Positions 9,138 through 16,986 of a stretch of DNA of 64,000 bases are shown here, piece after piece. Position numbers and translations under genes: made by a program. Each line of letters begins with the position of its first letter. Positions within the stretch are counted from its first letter, which is position 1. The stretch lies in assembly GCF_964291045.1 (NCBI RefSeq), contig NZ_OZ197277.1, forward strand, positions 1,674,001-1,738,000, given 5' to 3'. Source of the stretch: PALSA-1444 sp964291045. Lineage in GTDB: Bacteria > Chlamydiota > Chlamydiia > Chlamydiales > Rhabdochlamydiaceae. The notes beneath the pieces were generated by a model. The model did not search any database. It saw only the letters and a list, made by a program, of their open reading frames with translations, and was not told where the DNA came from.

Positions 9138-9480
9138 GATACGATCTTTTACTTAATCTTCTCTTCTTGTTTAACGATAACTTGTTTTCAGCCGATTTTG
9201 TTTGACTCGAAATGGAGATTCTTCGTAGATTGAGTCAGGTCATTTATAACAGATCTTCTCTGTTGTTAAAAAACCATTATAATCCAGCTTTTAATTGCAC
9301 TCTTAGTCGATATAAGAGATGATAAATACGCCCTTGTTCCTAGTAAGGGCGGGTAGCTGGAATTAACGCTTGTAGTGAATATAAGCATTCATCAAAGCTT
9401 AATGCAAATTAAGAGATGGCTAAGTAGCCTCACTACGAAAAAAGAATTTGAAAATTGATCCAAACTGAGGGGGGATCTGC
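9138..9480 (+). promoter_or_regulatory. Long leader and promoter region of the MOMP-like gene
   Basis: 343 bases without a gene. A perfect TATAAT lies at 9278-9283 with only a weak -35, which would give a 5' untranslated leader of about 190 bases. Inside the leader CGCCCTT (9329-9335) and AAGGGCG (9345-9351) form a perfect 7-bp stem without a following T-run, so it looks like a leader structure and not a terminator. A GC-rich ribosome site (GAGGGGGGA) precedes the start at 9481. Confidence 0.5.
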
Positions 9481-10533
9481 ATGAATAAACTGAAACAACT
9501 ATTACCTATCGCCGCCATGTCATTCGTAGGCATCAGCTCTACTTTATGTGCTGTGGACGATATGCAAATGCGCAATCTTGAAAACCGCGTTAGCGCGTTA
9601 GAACAACGCCGCGGAGCGAATGGAATGATCAATCCACCAACAAGACCTGTTGTGAAACATGGATCAGATGTGTGGACACAATTAGATCTACTTTATTTCC
9701 ACCCAACTGAAGATAGTCTTACCTATGTTAGCCGTTCAGCTAGCACCGCTACAAATGGATGGATCAATACCCAAGTACAAGATTTTTCTTTTGATTGGAA
9801 CTTCGGATGGCGCTTAGGCATCGGTTATAACCTTCCTCATGATGGATGGGATACCGTGGTAAGCTATACCCGTTTTAGATCTCATCATAAAGAAAAAACA
9901 GCGCAAAATAGTAATGAAGTGCTCGTGCCTTTCTATCCGATTTCAACAGCTTCTGTGACAGGTTCTGTGAACTCTGCTATAGCAAAAGGGTCTCTTAAAT
10001 TTGATTATCTCGACTGGCAATTAGGAAGAGAGTTCTTTGTGAGTAAGTGGCTCATTCTTCGTCCTTTCATGGGGGTAAGAGGGTTTTGGTCTCACCGTCC
10101 TCTGCATGTGAATTACACCGTTCAATCAACAACAACATCTGCCATTAGTCAAGTGGATGCTGCTGTAAGATATAGAGCTGGCGGCGCGCTTGCAGGACTT
10201 GATTCTCAATGGGGTCTTGGAATGGGACTTAGCGTATTTAGCCAAGCTGATGTGTCTCTTCTTTATGGAAAAACACGGCTTCATGATAAACAATACCAAA
10301 CAGCTTTAGATGGAAAAACCTTTTTAACAACTGGTGATGATGAGCAACAAGTTTGGTCAATCATGCACAGTATGGTCGATTTAGGACTTGGCATTCGTTG
10401 GGATCGTCTATTATCTGATGATAACTACCGTGTCCGCGTTCAACTCGGATGGGAAGAGCATTTAGTTTCTAACTACTATAAAGGAGACCTTGCATTAAGC
10501 GGAGTCTCTCTTCAAGCTAGGTTAGACTTCTAA
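9481..10533 (+). CDS. MOMP-like outer-membrane beta-barrel protein (Legionella-type)
   Basis: 350 residues. A Sec signal peptide (about 1-24, ending SSTLCA) is followed by a short heptad segment (MRNLENRVSALEQRR) that could trimerise, then by beta-strand-rich sequence with regularly spaced aromatic residues and a C-terminal QARLDF ending in Phe, the signal used by the BAM machinery. The pattern (DVWTQLDLLYFHP, WNFGWRLGIGYNLPHDGWD, YLDWQLGREFFVSKWLILRPFMGVRG) matches the Legionella major-outer-membrane-protein family, which is expanded in Simkania-like chlamydiae. Likely a porin or adhesin, since these organisms lack abundant classical MOMP. It is a single-gene unit between its own promoter region and a strong terminator. 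Confidence 0.88.
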   Translation: MNKLKQLLPIAAMSFVGISSTLCAVDDMQMRNLENRVSALEQRRGANGMINPPTRPVVKHGSDVWTQLDLLYFHPTEDSLTYVSRSASTATNGWINTQVQDFSFDWNFGWRLGIGYNLPHDGWDTVVSYTRFRSHHKEKTAQNSNEVLVPFYPISTASVTGSVNSAIAKGSLKFDYLDWQLGREFFVSKWLILRPFMGVRGFWSHRPLHVNYTVQSTTTSAISQVDAAVRYRAGGALAGLDSQWGLGMGLSVFSQADVSLLYGKTRLHDKQYQTALDGKTFLTTGDDEQQVWSIMHSMVDLGLGIRWDRLLSDDNYRVRVQLGWEEHLVSNYYKGDLALSGVSLQARLDF

Positions 10534-10560
10534 TTTTAAACTTTTTTAGTTTGATGACTA

Positions 10561-10595
10561 AACCCAAAGAAAGGCTTCTTTCTTTGGGTTTTTTT
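10561..10595 (+). terminator. Intrinsic terminator of the MOMP-like gene
   Basis: A perfect 13-bp stem (10561-10573 with 10578-10590), GCTT loop, followed by a run of T to 10595. It separates the gene from the convergent suf operon. Confidence 0.93.
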
Positions 10596-10601
10596 ATACC
10601 A

Positions 10602-11819
10602 TTATGAAAGAGGTCTTAACTGACTGATCACTTTTTTAAAGGTGTCACAGAAATAAACCATTTCATCTAACGTGTTATAAGGCGCAACAGATAACCGGAT
10701 CGCTTCTTTAAGACCAAAATGGTTTAAGAGGGGCTGGGCGCATAGATGGCCTGAGCGCATCGCAATCCCTTGAATGTCAAGCATTGTTGCAAGATCTAAA
10801 GGGTGCACTCCTGGCACGGTAAACGTGATTAAAGAGCCTTTTTGATCTTTAGGTCCAAGTACATGAATATCTGATCCTAAACGGCTATACACTTCGTTAA
10901 TGAGCCTTTTTTCATGCTCATGAAGATCTCCATAAGAGTGCCCCTTTAAATAATCAAGAGCCGGTCCCAATCCTATCACCTCTGCAATCATGGGAGTACC
11001 TGCTTCAAAACGGAGCGGGGGTGCTTGATAGGTTGTTTTTTCAAAAGAGACCGTTTGAATCATATCTCCTCCTCCTTGATAAGGAGGCATCATCTCTAAA
11101 CACTCTTGCTTACCATACAAAATTCCCACTCCTGTAGGCCCGTACAGTTTATGCGCTGAAAAGACAAGAAAGTCACAATTAAGCTCTTTTACATCAAGAG
11201 GGTGGTGAACAGCGCTTTGCGCTGCATCAACGAGCACTTTAGCCCCCACTTGATGCGCTAAGGTGATCACCTCTTGGATAGGGTTCATGATCCCTAACAC
11301 ATTTGACACATGGGTGATAGCAACAAGCTTAGTGCGGGGGGTAATGATATTTGACGCGCTCTCTAAATCCCACTCTCCATTTTCTTTAAGAGTAATGACT
11401 TTTAAAGTGGCCCCTACTCGCTCACAAAGAAGCTGCCAAGGGACAAGGTTTGCATGGTGCTCTTGCCCAGAAATGACGATTTCATCCCCTGCTTTAATGT
11501 AACTATCCCCGTAGCTTCTTGCCACAAGGTTAATCCCTTCTGTTGTGCCTCTTGTAAACACAATTTCACTTACATCTTCAGCTCCTAAAAACGCTCTGAC
11601 TTTTTCCCTCACCTCATGAAAGAGCGCGCTTGATTCTAAAGAAAGCTCATACGCCCCTCTATGCACCGTCGCGTAAGATGTTTGATAAAAATGGGTCATC
11701 GCATCAATTACACAAGACGGCTTTAAGGCAGTTGCTGCTGAGTCTAAATAAACAAGCGGCTTACCGTGAACGGTCCGCCTGAGCATAGGAAAATCTGACC
11801 GATTAAACAAAGAAGTCAT
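10602..11819 (-). CDS. sufS: Cysteine desulfurase SufS
   Basis: 405 residues, a class-V aminotransferase-fold, PLP-dependent enzyme that removes sulfur from L-cysteine as an enzyme-bound persulfide for Fe-S assembly. The PLP-binding Lys lies in SAHKLYGPTGVG and the persulfide Cys in RSGHLCAQPLL near the C-terminus, the SufS/CsdA signature, as opposed to the IscS type. EVVLTRGTTEGIN-like and EHHANLVPW cofactor motifs are present. It is the last gene of sufBCDS and overlaps sufD by 17 bases. No sufE or sufU is seen in the window, so the sulfur acceptor lies elsewhere. Confidence 0.96.
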   Translation of the reverse strand: MTSLFNRSDFPMLRRTVHGKPLVYLDSAATALKPSCVIDAMTHFYQTSYATVHRGAYELSLESSALFHEVREKVRAFLGAEDVSEIVFTRGTTEGINLVARSYGDSYIKAGDEIVISGQEHHANLVPWQLLCERVGATLKVITLKENGEWDLESASNIITPRTKLVAITHVSNVLGIMNPIQEVITLAHQVGAKVLVDAAQSAVHHPLDVKELNCDFLVFSAHKLYGPTGVGILYGKQECLEMMPPYQGGGDMIQTVSFEKTTYQAPPLRFEAGTPMIAEVIGLGPALDYLKGHSYGDLHEHEKRLINEVYSRLGSDIHVLGPKDQKGSLITFTVPGVHPLDLATMLDIQGIAMRSGHLCAQPLLNHFGLKEAIRLSVAPYNTLDEMVYFCDTFKKVISQLRPLS

Positions 11820-13032
11820 GAAAGAGGCTAGGGAAAGGAATTTGATTTAACACTTCTTGAATAAAGCTCTTCACTAAAAGCTCTTTAGCACAAGAGAGCG
11901 ATAATCCTCTACTTTGGAGATAAAAAAGGTGCTCTTCATCAAGCTCTGCTACTGTAGCTCCGTGAGAGGCTTTCACATCATCTGCAAAGATGGTTAAGTT
12001 CGGTCTTGCATTTGCAATCGCCCCTTCATTTAAAAGAAGGTTGTGATTCACTTGATACGCCTCTGTTTTTTGCGCTTTTTGATCCACATGAATCTTTCCC
12101 TCAAAGCTTGATTGAGAAGACCCTCTTAACACCCCTTTAAACCGCTGGTGAGAAAATGTATGCGGCTCTAAATGCTTCATATCAACAGAGATGTGGCACT
12201 GACTATGATTGGTTAGATTCCACACCCCTTGAAGATCTGTTTTTGCCCCTTCCCCCATTAAAGAAATATTAAGGTGGTGTCTTGCGATCACGTCACTTGC
12301 TGTAATATTAAAGTAGTTAAACTCTGCACATGACTTAATAGAGGCTCTCACATCACTTAAAAGGATGCCTTTTCCTTTCCTGGAAGATTCTGTATAAGAA
12401 AATAGAGCTCTTTCTTCTAAAGAGACATCTATCACCGGGTGATAAACCCCTTCTCCAACCACAGTTGAGACAACACTTGCTCTTGATTCTAACGATCCAA
12501 AAAAGTACACAGTTGAGGGGTGATAGTGATCTTTGGATGTACTATAGTGCAGGCATTGTAAAGGAGCGTTAAGCTGCATCTTAGGGGGTAAGTAAATAAA
12601 AACACCCTCTTGATACAGCGCAAAATTAAGAAGGGCAAACGGATCTTTTTCTTCTTTGATCCACTTTGTGATTCTTCCTTGGAGAAAGAATCCGTATTGT
12701 TTTAGCCCCTCTTCTAAAGAGAGGACTTCAAGAGCGCTTGGAATACACGATCTTTCTGGAATAAAGGAGCCGTTGACAAACACAAGATAGCTCTCTTTGG
12801 CCTCTGGCATCACATGATCAAGTACTTCTTCTTGAGAAGGAATACCTTGCCCTAAAACAAGAGATTTTTCATACAGTTTTTTAAAAGGGAAGTAGTGAAA
12901 ATTCTCTAGTTTTTTGTGAGGGAGCCCCTTTTGCTTAAACGACTCCCACGCTTTTTTCTGAAGAGGTCTTTCTTTATGTACCGTTTCTAAAAAACCTGCA
13001 AACCCGCTAATGGAGAAGTCACTGATAGACAT
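11803..13032 (-). CDS. sufD: Fe-S scaffold subunit SufD
   Basis: 409 residues. SufD pairs with SufB in the SufBC2D scaffold. The C-terminal right-handed beta-helix region is recognisable, with VKASHGATVAELDEEHLFYL carrying the conserved His thought to be a cluster ligand, followed by the helical tail (QSRGLSLSCAKELLVKSF). The N-terminal half is diverged, as is usual for SufD. It overlaps both sufC (14 bases) and sufS (17 bases), a tightly coupled operon. Confidence 0.94.
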   Translation of the reverse strand: MSISDFSISGFAGFLETVHKERPLQKKAWESFKQKGLPHKKLENFHYFPFKKLYEKSLVLGQGIPSQEEVLDHVMPEAKESYLVFVNGSFIPERSCIPSALEVLSLEEGLKQYGFFLQGRITKWIKEEKDPFALLNFALYQEGVFIYLPPKMQLNAPLQCLHYSTSKDHYHPSTVYFFGSLESRASVVSTVVGEGVYHPVIDVSLEERALFSYTESSRKGKGILLSDVRASIKSCAEFNYFNITASDVIARHHLNISLMGEGAKTDLQGVWNLTNHSQCHISVDMKHLEPHTFSHQRFKGVLRGSSQSSFEGKIHVDQKAQKTEAYQVNHNLLLNEGAIANARPNLTIFADDVKASHGATVAELDEEHLFYLQSRGLSLSCAKELLVKSFIQEVLNQIPFPSLFHDFFV

Positions 13033-13741
13033 GATATCCCGCCTGCTCTAACTCCTGTGCTAAAAGAGCATCTCCTGTTTTCACGATCTTTCCATCCATT
13101 GCCACATGCACATAGTCTGGCTTAATGTAGTCTAAAAGCCTTTGATAGTGCGTGACAATGAGAACAGATCTTTTCCCATCTAAAAGCGTTTTTACCCCTT
13201 CTGCCACATCTTTCATCGCATCAATATCAAGACCTGAATCAATCTCATCTAAAATGATGAGTTTAGGTTCTAAGACAGCCATCTGAAGGAGTTCATTTTT
13301 TTTCTTTTCTCCTCCTGAAAACCCTTCATTAAGATTTCTTGTTTTAAAAGAAGACTTAATACGCATCGATTCCATTTTATCATTTAAAAGAGTGGCAAAA
13401 TCGTCTGCAGAAATGGGTCCTTTACACGCCACATAGGCAGAGTGAAGAAACTGGGTATTCGTGAGTCCTGGTACCTCTACAGGGTATTGAAAGCTTAAGA
13501 AAAGCCCTCTTTGAGCTCTCTCTTCAGGAGAGAGTACAAGAAGATCTTCTCCTTCAAACGACACTTCTCCGTTTGTCACTTCATATTCCGGATGACCAGC
13601 TAGCACTTTTGCAAGTGTGGATTTTCCAGCTCCATTTGGCCCCATGATCGCATGAACTTCCCCAGGCTTCATTGAAAGTGAGAATTTTTTTAAGATGGGT
13701 TGACCCTCGATTTGGACTTCCAAATCTGTAATTTTTAACAT
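13019..13741 (-). CDS. sufC: Fe-S assembly ATPase SufC
   Basis: 240 residues, an ABC-type ATPase that drives conformational change of the SufB-SufD scaffold. Walker A GPNGAGKST, Q-loop SFQYPVEVPG, signature FSGGEKKKNE and Walker B LIILDEIDSGLD followed by a switch His (VTHYQRLL) are all intact. The SufC-specific FSGGEKKK signature distinguishes it from transporter ATPases. The gene starts one base after the sufB stop. Confidence 0.97.
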   Translation of the reverse strand: MLKITDLEVQIEGQPILKKFSLSMKPGEVHAIMGPNGAGKSTLAKVLAGHPEYEVTNGEVSFEGEDLLVLSPEERAQRGLFLSFQYPVEVPGLTNTQFLHSAYVACKGPISADDFATLLNDKMESMRIKSSFKTRNLNEGFSGGEKKKNELLQMAVLEPKLIILDEIDSGLDIDAMKDVAEGVKTLLDGKRSVLIVTHYQRLLDYIKPDYVHVAMDGKIVKTGDALLAQELEQAGYHVYQ

Positions 13742-13742
13742 G

Positions 13743-15179
13743 TTAACCTACGGAATTTTCGAGTTTTAGTGTGAGGAGCTTTTGCGCTTCAACAGCAAAT
13801 TCTAATGGCAGCTCTTGAAGAACATCTTTACAAAAGCCGCTAACAACGAGGTTAATGGCATCTTCCCTAGAGAGCCCTCTTGACTGAAGATAAAAGAGCT
13901 GCTCTTCGTTCATTTTTGAAGTGGACGCTTCATGTTCTACTTGAGCAGAGGCGTTAGCAACCTCAATGACAGGAAAGGTGTTAGCGGAGCACGTATCGCC
14001 CACTAACATCGAATCACACTGGGTGTAGTTCCTAGCCCCGTGAGCTCTTGGAGCCATTTTCACAATGCCTCTATAGCTATTATGAGAAAGATCTGCTGAA
14101 ATGCCTTTAGAGACAATGGTTGACCGTGTTTTTTTACCAAGGTGGATCATTTTTGTCCCCGTATCTGCTTGCATCTTTCCATTTGTAAGCGCGACGGAGT
14201 AAAACTCTCCAACCGATTCATCCCCTTGCAAAATGCACCCTGGATACTTCCATGTAATGGCAGCTCCAGCTTCAACTTGTGTCCAACAAATTTTAGATTT
14301 AAACCCTTGGCATCTGCCGCGCTTAGTTACAAAATTGTAGATGCCCCCTTTGCCTGTTTTAGGGTCTCCTGCATACCAATTTTGCACAGTTGAGTATTTA
14401 ATCTCGGCTCTATCTAAAGCCACAAGCTCGACAACAGCTGCATGAAGCTGATTTTTATCAAAGGCAGGGGCTGTGCACCCTTCTAAATAACTCACATACG
14501 ACCCTTCTTCAGCAATGATTAAGGTTCTTTCAAACTGCCCTGTCTCTTGATCGTTAATGCGGAAGTAAGTAGAAAGCTCCATAGGAGATTTCACCCCTTT
14601 AGGAATATAGACAAAAGAGCCGTCAGAAAACACCGCTGAGTTCAGCGCTGCGTAAAAATTATCTCCTACAGGAACCACTGTTCCTAAATATTTTTCAATA
14701 AGCTCTGGATAGGTGTGAATAGCTTCTGAAATGGAGCAAAGAACAACGCCTGCTTTTTTTAGCTCTGCTTGAAAGGTGGTTCCAATGGAGACAGAATCAA
14801 ATACAACATCCACTGCCACATTGGTGAGTCTTTTTTGTTCATCGATGGGAACGCCCAGTCTTTCAAATGTTTTGATCAGTTCAGGATCTACTTCATTTAA
14901 AGAGCTCAGCTGTTGCTTTTTTTTGGGAGCAGAGTAGTAACAGATGTTTTGATAATCAATAGGATCAATGTTTAAGTTCCCCCATTTGGGCTCTTCCATC
15001 GTTTTCCATTTTTCAAACGCTTTTAAACGAAACTGTAAAAGAAAATCTGGCTCATTTTTTTTGGCTGAAATTAAACGGATCGTCTCCTCAGAAAGTCCCT
15101 TAGGAATCGATTCCATGGCAATATCAGTCGTAAATCCATATTTATACTCTGGCCCGAGTGGCTGCTGTGCTAAGTCCAT
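13743..15179 (-). CDS. sufB: Fe-S scaffold subunit SufB
   Basis: 478 residues, the expected length. SufB is the main scaffold on which Fe-S clusters are built from SufS-derived sulfur. ARNYTQCDSMLVGD contains the conserved Cys and VEHEASTSKM the conserved acidic/His pair. The N-terminal motif YKYGFTTDI aligns with other SufB proteins, so the ATG at 15179 is the likely start; an in-frame stop lies a few codons upstream. This start coincides with the predicted transcription start of an unusually good promoter (see promoter entry). First gene of sufBCDS. Confidence 0.96.
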   Translation of the reverse strand: MDLAQQPLGPEYKYGFTTDIAMESIPKGLSEETIRLISAKKNEPDFLLQFRLKAFEKWKTMEEPKWGNLNIDPIDYQNICYYSAPKKKQQLSSLNEVDPELIKTFERLGVPIDEQKRLTNVAVDVVFDSVSIGTTFQAELKKAGVVLCSISEAIHTYPELIEKYLGTVVPVGDNFYAALNSAVFSDGSFVYIPKGVKSPMELSTYFRINDQETGQFERTLIIAEEGSYVSYLEGCTAPAFDKNQLHAAVVELVALDRAEIKYSTVQNWYAGDPKTGKGGIYNFVTKRGRCQGFKSKICWTQVEAGAAITWKYPGCILQGDESVGEFYSVALTNGKMQADTGTKMIHLGKKTRSTIVSKGISADLSHNSYRGIVKMAPRAHGARNYTQCDSMLVGDTCSANTFPVIEVANASAQVEHEASTSKMNEEQLFYLQSRGLSREDAINLVVSGFCKDVLQELPLEFAVEAQKLLTLKLENSVG

Positions 15180-15185
15180 GGGTTT

Positions 15186-15214
15186 ATTATACCCACCTCC
15201 TTTGATTCTCTCAA
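15186..15214 (-). promoter_or_regulatory. Promoter abutting sufB; predicted leaderless start
   Basis: On the minus strand TTGAGA (15209-15214), a 17-base spacer and a perfect TATAAT (15186-15191). Standard spacing puts +1 at 15179, the A of the sufB ATG. The spacer itself holds a near-perfect Shine-Dalgarno (AAGGAGGTG), which only a transcript started further upstream could use; in such a transcript GGGT/ACCC (15180-15194) could pair between it and the ATG. Confidence 0.6.
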
Positions 15215-15362
15215 GTTAGAGAAGCTTTAACTTTAAATTTCTCTTTAATTTGAGGCTCCTCTATCCCTCAAAAAGAATTTTTTTGTTGTCTCATCAAAAA
15301 ATAGAGAGGTTTTTAGCCATGCATATTGCAGTAAAATATTCCATTATCCAATCATAAGAGCC

Positions 15363-15872
15363 ATGAAACAACGCCGCTCTTTTCTTCTCCTAGAACTCTT
15401 GATTGCCTTTTCTCTCATGGCAGTTGTCATCCAGATGCTCTTAAGGGGTTATCAAGAGTTCATGACCATTAAACATGAGCTCAAAGAAGAAAGAGCCTCT
15501 CTCTTAGATCGTCAATGTTTATCCCTCAAGCTCAAAAATATTTTAAACTCTTTAACCTCTTGTACCTTAACAGATCAAGGTCTTTGCCTTATTTTTGATC
15601 ATCAAATGGATGCAGATCCTCTCTTTAGAGGCACGTTAAAAGCGCTTCTTTATGCAGAAAATCATCATGTGATACTCCTCTCTTGGAAAGACCCTTCTGT
15701 CTATAGAAAAGATATTCTATATTACCACCCAGACTTCTCCTCTTTAGAGTGCTGTTTTTTTGATCAGAATTTAGGGGAATTTACCAAAACGCCGCCACTT
15801 GATGTGCCCCTCATGATGAAACTAAGACTTCACCATCAAACACATTCTTGGGAGCTTCCTTTTTTCCTATGA
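15363..15872 (+). CDS. Pseudopilin-like protein (type IV pilin/GspJ-like N-terminus)
   Basis: 169 residues. The N-terminus is a class III (prepilin) signal: a short basic leader MKQRRS followed by FLLLELLIAFSLMAVVIQML, with the conserved Glu five residues into the hydrophobic helix. The usual Gly before cleavage is Ser here, as in the GspG of this window. The remaining part is a small globular domain without a family I recognise; gene order next to another single-helix protein suggests a minor pseudopilin such as GspI/J. It lies 42 kb from the main type II secretion operon. Its stop overlaps the next start (ATGA). Confidence 0.7.
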   Translation: MKQRRSFLLLELLIAFSLMAVVIQMLLRGYQEFMTIKHELKEERASLLDRQCLSLKLKNILNSLTSCTLTDQGLCLIFDHQMDADPLFRGTLKALLYAENHHVILLSWKDPSVYRKDILYYHPDFSSLECCFFDQNLGEFTKTPPLDVPLMMKLRLHHQTHSWELPFFL

Positions 15873-16780
15873 ATCTTCTCCCTTTTGTCATGGTTTTCTT
15901 ACTCATGCTCTCTTTAGGAACCACAATGATGTTAGACTCTACACTCCATTTCTTTAAACTCCATCAAACCTATTTCAGTCAACACACCTCTTACCACACG
16001 CTCCTCTCTCAGCAAAATCAGCTTCTTTTTGAAGAGTATGATAAAAAACACCAGACTCTCTTAAAACCATCTGAAATAGCTCCTGCCTCTTTGAAAAAAT
16101 CCAAAAAAACACCTCCACCTAAAATAACCCCTTCACGTAATATTCACCGGGAGTTAAAAACAGGATGTGAGGGGAGTAAACTAAACCTCTGGGATATGAT
16201 TCACGGGGAAAATAAAGAACTGCAAAACGCCTTAGAAACAATTTTTATTCATATGTTAGAGGCGCTCTATGCTACTTATCCTTTTTATCAAGTGCCTTAT
16301 TACCCCTCTCTTGCTAAAACAGTAGCTCAGGAAATGATCACGCAAAAAATCACCACTTTTGAAGAGCTTACATTGCAAGATCCTCTCTTAGATCATCTCT
16401 ACTATAAAATGATCCAAGGGACAAGTTCTAGCTACCCCTCTCTTAAAGAGTATTGCCTCTTAGAAAACGGAAAAAGAGAGCCCATCTATTTTAGATTCGC
16501 TTCAAAAAACCTTTTGCAAGCAGCTCTTGGCTCTTCACTTGCCAGCCGTATTTTTCTTTTAGAAGAAAAGCTTTATCAAGAGCACTTTCCTCGTAAAGTA
16601 TTAAAAAAAGAGCTCTTCATGCAAGAAGCCCTTTATCATCTTCCCTCCTGGATTACACCTTCTCTTCTGCTTAAGCTACTGAATTTTCAAAATAAACAAA
16701 AAGGGCTTCCGCAATTTTCCTTAGAGTCCCCTCAAAAAATCAGGGCATATCACACGGTAAAAAAAGCTGAGTCACTCTGA
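15869..16780 (+). CDS. Single-helix membrane protein coupled to the pseudopilin, possibly GspK-like
   Basis: 303 residues from the chosen start. A longer frame begins at 15848, but the ATG at 15869 overlaps the stop of the preceding gene as ATGA, which favours it. The N-terminus MNLLPFVMVFLLMLSLGTTMM is one hydrophobic helix without a basic leader; a Pro/Lys-rich linker (about 60-90) leads into a soluble domain. Being translationally coupled to a pseudopilin, it may be a GspK-like tip protein or an assembly protein. I do not recognise the family with certainty. Confidence 0.65.
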   Translation: MNLLPFVMVFLLMLSLGTTMMLDSTLHFFKLHQTYFSQHTSYHTLLSQQNQLLFEEYDKKHQTLLKPSEIAPASLKKSKKTPPPKITPSRNIHRELKTGCEGSKLNLWDMIHGENKELQNALETIFIHMLEALYATYPFYQVPYYPSLAKTVAQEMITQKITTFEELTLQDPLLDHLYYKMIQGTSSSYPSLKEYCLLENGKREPIYFRFASKNLLQAALGSSLASRIFLLEEKLYQEHFPRKVLKKELFMQEALYHLPSWITPSLLLKLLNFQNKQKGLPQFSLESPQKIRAYHTVKKAESL

Positions 16781-16851
16781 TGCAAATAGATGAAAATCAA
16801 CGATTTTATAGATCGCGTTCTCGCTTTGATGGATTGAAGAGGTCGTCTTAA
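16780..16851 (+). CDS. Possible 23-residue micro-ORF coupled by TGATG
   Basis: An ATG overlaps the stop of the preceding gene (TGATG at 16778-16782) and opens 23 codons rich in Arg, Ser and Lys (MQIDENQRFYRSRSRF...) before TAA. Such an overlap allows reinitiation. It may equally be the eroded start of a lost gene or chance. Confidence 0.25.
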   Translation: MQIDENQRFYRSRSRFDGLKRSS

Positions 16852-16888
16852 ACCCTCTTATCTCTGAAATCTCCAAAAACAGCTTCTC

Positions 16889-16916
16889 TTGACATCCCTT
16901 AAGGATAGGTTTTAAA
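16889..16916 (+). promoter_or_regulatory. Probable promoter of the amino-acid permease
   Basis: Perfect TTGACA (16889-16894), a 16-base spacer and TTTAAA (16911-16916), with very AT-rich sequence downstream. The start codon at 16987 has no clear Shine-Dalgarno. Confidence 0.45.
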
Positions 16917-16986
16917 CCATTTGCTAAAAAATCTTATTTTAAATTAAAATATTATTAGATTTTTAATCACTTACCCACGTAACTAT

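Noticed and set aside
10561..10595. Bidirectional terminator serving sufS as well
   Set aside because: On the minus strand the stem is not followed by a T-run, so it is a plus-strand terminator only.
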